From NCBI GenBank assembly GCA_900543275.1, contig UQQL01000001.1, positions 1 to 64,000 on the forward strand: a stretch of DNA of 64,000 bases, written 5' to 3'. Source of the DNA: an uncultured Collinsella sp. (GTDB lineage: Bacteria > Actinomycetota > Coriobacteriia > Coriobacteriales > Coriobacteriaceae). Under the pieces are notes generated by a model. It was not told where the DNA came from, searched no databases, and was given only the letters and a program-made list of their open reading frames with translations. Both the position numbers and the translations under genes were made by a program. Shown in pieces: positions 57,728 through 64,000 of this stretch (within the stretch, counting starts at the first letter, position 1; every line of letters starts with the position of its first letter).

Positions 57728-60631
57728 TTAGGCATTCAGCTTGACGATCGGTGCAAAGCCCTTCATTAGCTTTTTGGTCTGGCCGGTCTTTTCGAACTGA
57801 ACCTCGATCATGTCTCCAACGACCGAGATCACAGTGCCCGTGCCAAAGGTCTTGTGACTCACGGTATCGCCCGCGGCAAAGTCCTGCGATGCGCTGGCGC
57901 GATCGACCTTGCGCTCCACCGTCGGGGACACCTTAGATGACGGCTTTTTGGCTCGCGGCGCGCCCGACCCAAAGGTCGAGGCAACGCGGCCGGCATCGGG
58001 CGAGACCCCACGATGGCGCTCGGTACCATAGGTGCTGCCACCAAAGAAATCGTCGAAGCTCGACCCGCCGCGCGAACCGGAACCGCCGGTCGAGCGCGTA
58101 TGCGAGCCAAACACCTTGCCGCCATACATGTCCGAGCCCATACCCGAGCCAAAGGTGCCGTGTCGGTCGCCACGCTTCTCCCAACCCGTGCCCTCAAAAC
58201 CGGCAGAACCGATACCGCTAAACTCGATGTCCTCAAACGGAATCTCGTTGAGGAAGCGCGAGCGCGGGTTGGCAGAGGTCGAGCCGTAGGTGCGGCGCGT
58301 AGCGGCGTAAGTCAAGAACAGGCGCTTGCGAGCACGCGTGATGGCGACGTAGGCCAAGCGACGCTCCTCCTCGAGCTTGCCCGGATCGTCACTACCGCCA
58401 AAGTCGTGCACGTGCGGGAAGATGCCTTCCTCCATGCCGGCCACGAACACCGCGGGGAACTCCAAGCCCTTGGCGGAGTGAATGGTCATCATGGTGATGG
58501 CATGCGTCTCGCCGGCCAGAGAATCCAAGTCGGAGCGCAGAGCCAGCCACTCCATGAGTGCAGGCAACGCCTTACAGGTGAGCGGGCCGTAGGTGCGCTC
58601 GATCTCATCGGCATGCACGGCACCGGCGGGCAGCTCTGTCGGCGCGGCATACGCGTTGCCCGCGATGGCGGCGGCCAGAGCATCTTGCGGAGAAAGCGCC
58701 GGGGCGGCCAAACTATCGAGCGGATTGGAGCCCGCGGCGTCACGGGCGCCGACAAGCGCCTCAAACGAAGACGCGGGCGCAGACGGGCCAGGCTCGGGCG
58801 CAGGTGCGCTCACCACAACGGGCTCGGGCTCAGCGTCGGCAGGCACATCGGCAACACCGGCCGCACGCAGCTCTTCCAAGCTCTCGAGCGTGCCTTCGAT
58901 ATCCTCGTGCGTCTCCTCAAATTCCGCCGCAACGCCCAGGAATTCCTGGATGTTCTCGGCGCGGCTCTCGGACTCCATGGTGCCCTCGGCGCGGAAGGCC
59001 TGCAGCAGGCCCGTCTTGTCGACAATCATCTCGACGACGTCCTTGAGCTCGCCGTCCATGCGCCGGCCCTCGCGCACCAGCGCCACAAAGCTCGACAGGC
59101 CGTTGCGCACCTTGGCGCTAAACATGCCCGTCTCGGCCGTCGCAATCTCACAGGCTTGGAAGAACGAGCAGCGGTTGTCGCGTGCCAGCTGCTCAATCTT
59201 TTGAATCGAGGTGGAGCCGATGCCGCGGCGCGGCGTGTTGATGACGCGCTTGACGCTCATCTCGTCGGCCGGGTTCACGATCATCTTGAGGTAGGCCATG
59301 ACGTCGCGGATCTCGGCACGGTCGAAGAATCGCGTGCCGCCGACGACCTTGTAGGGCACGCCCGCGCGCAGGAACATATCTTCGAGGATACGCGACTGGG
59401 CGTTGGTGCGATAGAACACGGCGATGTCGTCGTAGCTCGTGCCCTTGGAGTGCAGCTTTTCGATCTCGCCGGCAATCCAGCGGCCCTCGTCGCGCTCATC
59501 GCTCGCTTGGAAGGCCTGAATCTTCTCGCCATCGCCCTCGGCCGTAAACAGACGCTTGTCCTTGCGCTGCGAGTTGTGGCGAACAACGGCGTTGGCGGCG
59601 CTCAGGATGTGACCCGTGGAGCGATAGTTCTGCTCCAGCTTTACGGTCTTGCAGTTTTTAAAGTCCTTCTCAAAGTCCAGGATGTTGGTGATGTCGGCGC
59701 CGCGCCAGCTATAAATGGACTGGTCATCGTCGCCTACGACCATGAGGTTTTGGTACTTGGCGGCCAGCAGGTTGGCGATCTCGTACTGGACGTGGTTGGT
59801 GTCCTGATACTCGTCGACGCTAATGTAGCGGAAGCGCTCCTGGTACTTGTCGAGCACCTCGGGGCGGGTGCGCAGCAGCTCGAGCGTGCGCACGAGCAGG
59901 TCATCGAAGTCCATCGCGTTGGCGGCGCGCAGGCGACGCTCCAGCTCCATATAGACCTGTGCGGCCTTTTTATCGTTGGGGCTATCGGCAGATTTGAGCA
60001 TGTCCTCGGGCCCGATCATGGCGTTTTTGGCCGAACTGATCTTGCTGCGGATCATGTTGATGGGGAACTGCTTTTGCTCGATACCGAGTGCCTGCATAAT
60101 GTCGCGCACCATGCGCTTGGAATCGTCGTCATCGTAGATGGTGAACTGACCGGTATAGCCCAGCAGGTCGGCGTCCTCGCGCAGCATGCGCACGCACATG
60201 GCATGGAAGGTGCACACCCACATGCCACGGGTACCGCTGGGAATAAGTGCCGCCAGACGCTCGCGCATCTCGGCCGCGGCCTTGTTGGTAAACGTGATGG
60301 CAAGGATCTGCCAGGGCTTAACACCCAGGTCGCCGAGCATATGGGCGATGCGGAAGGTCAAGACGCGGGTCTTGCCCGAGCCGGCGCCGGCAAGCACCAG
60401 CAACGGGCCCTCGGTGGTCAGAACTGCCTCGCGCTGGGCGGAATTAAGGCTGTCGATGTCGACGAGCGGCTTGGCGGGCTTGGGCGCCGGCGCGGGAGCG
60501 TCGTAGATGTCGAGCGGAACGAGCTCGGGCTCCGGCGCGGCGGGGGCAGTGTATGCATCGAGCGGCACGGGTTCCGGCGCGGGCGGCACGGCCGCGGCGG
60601 TGTTCTTTTCCCAGGGCAAGGGCTGGGTCAT
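57728..60631 (-). CDS. pcrA: UvrD/PcrA-family ATP-dependent DNA helicase
   Basis: A 967-residue SF1A helicase. Visible motifs are Walker A LVLAGAGSGKTRVLTF, the Q-motif LNSAQREAVLTTEG, Walker B SVDEYQDTN, GDDDQSIYSWRGADI and the late TIHSAKGLEFPAVFV and VAITRAR. It is longer than usual: an Ala/Pro-rich insert (about 610-690, EPVVVSAPAPEPGPSAP) in the 2B region, an Ala/Pro-rich N-terminus, and a C-terminal Gly/Ser-rich linker followed by a small DNA/RNAP-binding domain (TVSHKTFGTGTVISV). The ATG at 60631 has GAGGAG. It acts in repair and transcription-coupled functions. Confidence 0.93.
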   Translation of the reverse strand: MTQPLPWEKNTAAAVPPAPEPVPLDAYTAPAAPEPELVPLDIYDAPAPAPKPAKPLVDIDSLNSAQREAVLTTEGPLLVLAGAGSGKTRVLTFRIAHMLGDLGVKPWQILAITFTNKAAAEMRERLAALIPSGTRGMWVCTFHAMCVRMLREDADLLGYTGQFTIYDDDDSKRMVRDIMQALGIEQKQFPINMIRSKISSAKNAMIGPEDMLKSADSPNDKKAAQVYMELERRLRAANAMDFDDLLVRTLELLRTRPEVLDKYQERFRYISVDEYQDTNHVQYEIANLLAAKYQNLMVVGDDDQSIYSWRGADITNILDFEKDFKNCKTVKLEQNYRSTGHILSAANAVVRHNSQRKDKRLFTAEGDGEKIQAFQASDERDEGRWIAGEIEKLHSKGTSYDDIAVFYRTNAQSRILEDMFLRAGVPYKVVGGTRFFDRAEIRDVMAYLKMIVNPADEMSVKRVINTPRRGIGSTSIQKIEQLARDNRCSFFQACEIATAETGMFSAKVRNGLSSFVALVREGRRMDGELKDVVEMIVDKTGLLQAFRAEGTMESESRAENIQEFLGVAAEFEETHEDIEGTLESLEELRAAGVADVPADAEPEPVVVSAPAPEPGPSAPASSFEALVGARDAAGSNPLDSLAAPALSPQDALAAAIAGNAYAAPTELPAGAVHADEIERTYGPLTCKALPALMEWLALRSDLDSLAGETHAITMMTIHSAKGLEFPAVFVAGMEEGIFPHVHDFGGSDDPGKLEEERRLAYVAITRARKRLFLTYAATRRTYGSTSANPRSRFLNEIPFEDIEFSGIGSAGFEGTGWEKRGDRHGTFGSGMGSDMYGGKVFGSHTRSTGGSGSRGGSSFDDFFGGSTYGTERHRGVSPDAGRVASTFGSGAPRAKKPSSKVSPTVERKVDRASASQDFAAGDTVSHKTFGTGTVISVVGDMIEVQFEKTGQTKKLMKGFAPIVKLNA

Positions 60632-60849
60632 GGGCGACTCCTCATCTGACGGACGGCGCGCCTGCGGGCAGCGCCATAGTTTGAGCCGTACCAGTATACC
60701 GAGCCGCGCGGACACCGACGCAAATCACACCACGACTCCGTGCGCCACCGTCAGGCCCGCCCCAGCGGATTTGGCGCAATGGGTTCAGGTTACTTTGCAC
60801 CAATCTATTGACAATCACGAAACCGCCGATGTCATGGCAGCAGCAGCGA

Positions 60850-60950
60850 GCGGCGGCCAGAGCGAACAAATTGGCATGAAAAGAGGGCGGCATAGACCTT
60901 TTGGTCATGCCACCCTCTTTGAATGACAAGTTGTCGCTCTGGCCGCCGCG
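60850..60950. repeat. Nested long hairpin between uvrD and uppP
   Basis: An outer stem (60850-60869 with 60931-60950, one bulge) encloses an inner 18-bp stem (60880-60898 with 60903-60920, TTTT loop). It lies 15 bp past the uppP stop and could end that transcript, though no T-run follows the outer stem. The rest of the 333-bp gap holds nothing I can assign. Confidence 0.75.
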
Positions 60951-60964
60951 CAGCGTCAACCAAG

Positions 60965-61945
60965 TTACAGGCCGAGCATAGGCTCCAGAACGAAGAAGTA
61001 CGCGAGCACCACGATGCCCAGGATGATGCGGTAGACGCCGAAGCACTTGAAGTCGTGACGGCGAACGAAGCCCATGAGCCACTTGATGGCAATGAGCGAC
61101 ACCACAAAGGCGACGACGCAGCCCACGCCCAAGATGGCGATCTCGTTGGTGCCGAACGCGCCGCCCTTGATGAAGTACTTGACCAGCTTGAGCGCACTCG
61201 CGCCAAACATGACAGGGATGGCCAGGAAGAACGTGAACTTAGACGCCACCGAGCGCGTGCAGCCCAAAAGCAGGCCGCCGATGATGGTAGAACCGGAGCG
61301 AGACGTACCAGGCACCAGCGAAAGCACTTGGAAGCAGCCGATACCCAGCGCAGTCTTCCAGCTTAGATCCTCGAGCGTGGCGATGGAACCAAAGTCCAGA
61401 TTCTCGTCATCGTCCTCATCCTCAGCGGTAGCCGTGGCGGGCGCCGCAAAGTGCGCACCGGCGGGACGTTCACCCGACACCACAGCACGCGAACCAAACG
61501 AACCGGCAACGGCCATTTCCTCGCGCTTGCTCGCGCGCCAGTTCTCGATCACGATAAACAGCACGCCGTACACGATGAGCGCCAGCGCCACGACGGGAGC
61601 ATTGTAGAAATGCTCCTCCATCCAGTCGTTGAGCGGCAGGCCGATCGCCGCCGCAGGAATGCAACCGAGCACAATCTTGCCCCACAGCACCCAGGTGTTG
61701 CGACGGCCCTCCTTGCCCTTGCTGGGCGAGAACGGATTGAGCTCATGGAAGAACAGCACACAGACGGCCAAAATGGCGCCAAGCTGAATCACGACCAGGA
61801 ACATGTTCCAGAACGTCTCGCTCACGTTCATCTTGACGAACTCGTCCACCAAGATCATGTGACCGGTCGACGAAACAGGCAGCCATTCGGTGATGCCCTC
61901 GACCAGGCCCATGAAGGCAGATTTTAAAAGCTCGATGATATCCAA
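60965..61945 (-). CDS. uppP: Undecaprenyl-diphosphatase UppP/BacA
   Basis: A 326-residue membrane enzyme that recycles undecaprenyl diphosphate for cell wall synthesis; overproduction gives bacitracin resistance. It has EGITEWLPVSSTGHMIL and PGTSRSGSTI active-site motifs. An extra cytoplasmic loop of about 60 residues (about 150-210, rich in Ala and Asp/Glu) is unusual. The start is TTG at 61945, with GAGGGGG upstream, giving the normal N-terminus. Together with the histidine kinase gene nearby this hints at a cell-wall antibiotic response. Confidence 0.9.
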   Translation of the reverse strand: MDIIELLKSAFMGLVEGITEWLPVSSTGHMILVDEFVKMNVSETFWNMFLVVIQLGAILAVCVLFFHELNPFSPSKGKEGRRNTWVLWGKIVLGCIPAAAIGLPLNDWMEEHFYNAPVVALALIVYGVLFIVIENWRASKREEMAVAGSFGSRAVVSGERPAGAHFAAPATATAEDEDDDENLDFGSIATLEDLSWKTALGIGCFQVLSLVPGTSRSGSTIIGGLLLGCTRSVASKFTFFLAIPVMFGASALKLVKYFIKGGAFGTNEIAILGVGCVVAFVVSLIAIKWLMGFVRRHDFKCFGVYRIILGIVVLAYFFVLEPMLGL

Positions 61946-62193
61946 AGGGACCCCCTCGTTAGACACCCGCCGATATTGTTCTGCGGACGGTGCGGGCGAT
62001 GTCCCATTATCAACCGTTGGCGGCGCGCCTGCGCCTACCCTTACCAAAAAACTCGCCCGTTCACAGAATTGCGAGCGGTCAAACCCAAATCCTTGGGTAT
62101 AACTGCAACAAGATAAAGTGTCCGGCGGCCAACGCGCCCGCGCCCGCCCGATGCACGAGCCCCGCGCCCGTGCGATAGACCAAGGAGGAAACC

Positions 62194-62631
62194 ATGAACG
62201 AGGGCTACACCAAGGTATTTGTTTCACTCGACGGTACTGAACAGCAGGATTTTGTGCTCGCACGCGCCATCAAGGTCGCCGCGAACAACGGCGCCAAGCT
62301 AATCATCGGCCACGTTATCGATTCCACGGCGCTCGAGAGCGCCGGTTCCTATCCGGTCGATCTGGTCAACGGCCTAGAGGAGGCATTTAAGAACTCCATC
62401 GCCAAGCAGCTCGAAGAGGCCAAGGCCAATCCCGACATTCCCGAGGTCGAAGTCATGATTCGCGCCGGCCGTATTCGTGAGACGCTCAAAGACGAGATGC
62501 TCGACGTGGTCAAGCCCGACCTGGTGCTCTGCGGCGCCCGCGGCCTGTCCTCGATCAAGTATGCGCTGCTGGGTTCGATTTCGACGTTCCTGCTGCGCAA
62601 TACGGACTGCGACATTTTGGTCGTGAAGTAG
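62194..62631 (+). CDS. Universal stress protein family
   Basis: A 145-residue UspA-family protein. The start KVFVSLDGTEQQDFVLARAI and the ATP-binding VLCGARGLSSIKYALLGSISTFLLRNTDCDILVVK (read in parts: GARG, GSIS, then the C-terminal strand) match the family. It has an AAGGAGG ribosome binding site. It stands alone. Typical roles are stress and growth-arrest survival. Confidence 0.88.
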   Translation: MNEGYTKVFVSLDGTEQQDFVLARAIKVAANNGAKLIIGHVIDSTALESAGSYPVDLVNGLEEAFKNSIAKQLEEAKANPDIPEVEVMIRAGRIRETLKDEMLDVVKPDLVLCGARGLSSIKYALLGSISTFLLRNTDCDILVVK

Positions 62632-62644
62632 CGTTGCTCCCACC

Positions 62645-62737
62645 GGCCGCGGGGCCTGCGGGGTTTCCACGGGCACGTCCTCGCCGCGTTGCGGCTGCGG
62701 GATGTGCCCTTAGGAAACCCCTCCCGGCCCCGCGGCC
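62645..62737. repeat. Nested long hairpin after the stress protein gene
   Basis: Three stacked stems: GGCCGCGGGGCC with GGCCCCGCGGCC, then GGGGTTTCC with GGAAACCCC, then GGGCAC with GTGCCC. They lie 13 bp after the stop codon. Confidence 0.75.
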
Positions 62738-62776
62738 TTCGCAGCCTTACTTCAGCGAGTTGGCTGATAAAAGATA

Positions 62777-62808
62777 GCGTGCCGCCCCGTTTGGGGTGGC
62801 ACGTTTTG
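62777..62808 (+). terminator. Terminator with repeated 3' arms
   Basis: CGTGCCGCCCC pairs with GGGGTGGCACG, followed by TTTTG. The 3' half is repeated at 62810-62828 and, degraded, at 62829-62860 (TTTGGGGTGGCACGTTTTG units). Confidence 0.65.
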
Positions 62809-62871
62809 TTTGGGGTGGCACGTTTTGTTTGGGCTGCACGTTTTTGTTTGGGTGGGCGTCTGCCGCGTGCG

Positions 62872-63915
62872 TTACTCGAAATATTGAAACTTATTCGTTG
62901 AAAACGCGAATGTTACGACGAAGCCTTCGCCGAGCTCGGATGCCGCGGTGACGTCGATGCCCATCTTGGAGCACAGGCGCGCCACCAGGTAGAGGCCGAT
63001 GCCCGTTGCGCGCTTGGTGGTGCGGCCGTTGTCGCCGGTAAAGCCCTTCTCGAACACGCGCGGCAGGTCGGCCGCGCTCACGCCGCAGCCGTTGTCCGCG
63101 ACGGTGAGCTCGATGCGTTCGCTCGCCAAGCCCTCGTCCAGCAATGCGCCCGAAAACACGATCTTCGCGCCGTCCTCGCGCGCATATTTAATGCTGTTCT
63201 GAATGAGCTGACCCAGGATAAATTCGAGCCATTTTTCGTCGGTAAAGACCTCAAAGTCAAGGTTCTCGCACACCGGAGCCACATGCGCCGCAATGAGCTC
63301 GCGCGCGTTGGCTTTAATCGCACCCGTCACCAAGGTCTTAAGATCCCAGCGGCGAATCAGGTAATCGCGCTCCACGACTTCCGAGCGCGCATAGTACAGC
63401 GCCTGATCGATATAGCGCTCCACGCGGGCCAGCTCGCGACCCAGGTCATCCACGCGCGAGAGGTCACCTTCGCTGCCGTCCAGGTTTTCCAAAATCAGAT
63501 GAGCTGCCGCCAGGGGCAGCTTGGCCTCGTGGACCCAGCTCTCGATATAGTCGCGATAGTCATCGGTCTGACGTCGGCCTTCGGCAACCTCGTCGCATGC
63601 CGCCTTGCCCACCCGGCACAGGACCTCGTACTCGAGCTCGCCCTCGGCATAGGTTGGGCATTGCACCATCTCCTGCACCCATGCGGGACTCTCGAGCTCC
63701 TCTGCCGCGCGCTCCAACTGACGCAGAAAACGGCGACGGCGAGCGTACTCGATCACGATGCCGAGCATACCGAAGATAAAGGACACGCCAACCGCCACGA
63801 CCACGATAGAAACGGGTGCGCCGGCGACCGTCAGCACAAAGCAGCTCAGCAGCACGCCGCACGTCCACACGGCGACGGGAAGCAGTGCATCTTTAAAGAA
63901 CTTGCCAAACGACAT
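62872..63915 (-). CDS. Intramembrane-sensing-type sensor histidine kinase
   Basis: A 347-residue kinase with two membrane helices near the N-terminus (about 12-30 and 35-57), separated by only a few residues, so there is no outer sensor domain. The phospho-acceptor His lies in ESWVHEAKLPLAAAH and the ATPase domain has LIQNSIKYA, VADNGCGV and TGIGLYLVARLC. This is the BceS-like pattern for kinases that sense antimicrobial peptides through an ABC transporter. Its partner regulator starts upstream and ends 9 bp before it; no transporter is in view. Confidence 0.87.
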   Translation of the reverse strand: MSFGKFFKDALLPVAVWTCGVLLSCFVLTVAGAPVSIVVVAVGVSFIFGMLGIVIEYARRRRFLRQLERAAEELESPAWVQEMVQCPTYAEGELEYEVLCRVGKAACDEVAEGRRQTDDYRDYIESWVHEAKLPLAAAHLILENLDGSEGDLSRVDDLGRELARVERYIDQALYYARSEVVERDYLIRRWDLKTLVTGAIKANARELIAAHVAPVCENLDFEVFTDEKWLEFILGQLIQNSIKYAREDGAKIVFSGALLDEGLASERIELTVADNGCGVSAADLPRVFEKGFTGDNGRTTKRATGIGLYLVARLCSKMGIDVTAASELGEGFVVTFAFSTNKFQYFE

Positions 63916-63924
63916 AGCCGGCCC

Positions 63925-64000
63925 CTAGACCGAATAGCCTTGGCCGCGATGCGTCGTCAAATACCCCTTGATGCCGATTTTTTCGAGCGTGGTGCGCAGG
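63925..64000 (-). CDS. Response regulator, C-terminal end (cut by the window edge)
   Basis: Only 24 codons are visible, ending LTTHRGQGYSV, the last strands of an OmpR/PhoB-type winged-helix DNA-binding domain. It continues beyond 64000. It lies 9 bp upstream of the histidine kinase gene, the standard two-component order. Confidence 0.75.
   Translation of the reverse strand, partial: LRTTLEKIGIKGYLTTHRGQGYSV

Noticed and set aside
1..64000. CRISPR array, prophage or full insertion sequence
   Set aside because: No regularly spaced repeats, phage structural genes or transposase genes were recognised; only MITE-like and REP-like elements are present.

Overview
The window looks like a chromosome segment of a GC-rich, gut-type actinobacterium of the class Coriobacteriia, most like Collinsella. 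The reasons are the high GC content, the density of sugar PTS genes, close Lac- and Aga-type PTS families usually seen in Firmicutes but in GC-rich codon usage, and the housekeeping set (family II pyrophosphatase, PSP1/RicT next to holB and tmk, long-form HPF). This assignment is inference; no rRNA is present.

Layout. 1-10.4 kb: two copies of a lactose-PTS module, each with a divergent LacI-family repressor, an EIICB transporter (LacE type) and a GH1 6-phospho-beta-galactosidase (LacG type), plus one EIIA gene (lacF). 10.5-14.3 kb: a toxin-antitoxin pair, a DeoR repressor, an aldose epimerase, a mannose-family IIB paralogue lacking its active-site His, and tRNA-Thr(CGT). 14.4-24.9 kb: genes fitting amino sugar / tagatose-6-phosphate catabolism: a YhcH-type protein, a nagA fragment, a LacC-like kinase, a LacX-like epimerase, flavodoxin, NagA/AgaA, AgaS, a GntR repressor and a mannose-family PTS (IIA, YajC-like, IIB, IIC, IID). 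25-31.4 kb: a SurA-like membrane protein, an operon with isocitrate dehydrogenase, a HEAT protein and a dehydrogenase with a His/Cys tail, then DegV and HPF. 31.7-39 kb: a lipoprotein, a MITE-like repeat and the tmk-holB-PSP1-comF-nuclease-like cluster. 39.2-50.4 kb: a zinc-ribbon membrane protein, the tatA-tatC-hypA-hypB-topoisomerase cluster, STAS protein, aminotransferase, NhaA and pyrophosphatase. 50.5-57.4 kb: ROK kinase, a cellobiose-type PTS (separate IIA, IIB, IIC) with a GH1 enzyme, a GntR regulator and phosphomannose isomerase. 57.7-64 kb: UvrD/PcrA, UppP, a universal stress protein, and an intramembrane-sensing-type histidine kinase with the end of its response regulator.

How it works together. 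Sugars enter as phosphosugars through three PTS types. GH1 enzymes split phospho-beta-glycosides. NagA, AgaS and the LacC-like kinase would take GalNAc-6-P to tagatose-1,6-bisphosphate; no aldolase is in the window.

Most notable non-coding signals: five 30-bp sites with 9-12-9 tandem spacing (ACCGTTCAC-like half-sites) ahead of the Lac and Aga PTS genes, which resemble LytTR-type regulator sites; LacI palindromes ahead of both lacE genes; CTGGT-N4-ACCAG GntR operators ahead of agaS and the Aga PTS; two MITE-like inverted-repeat elements; and several families of palindromic or nested-hairpin intergenic repeats. The GC-rich coding sequence produces many long antisense open frames, which were not annotated.
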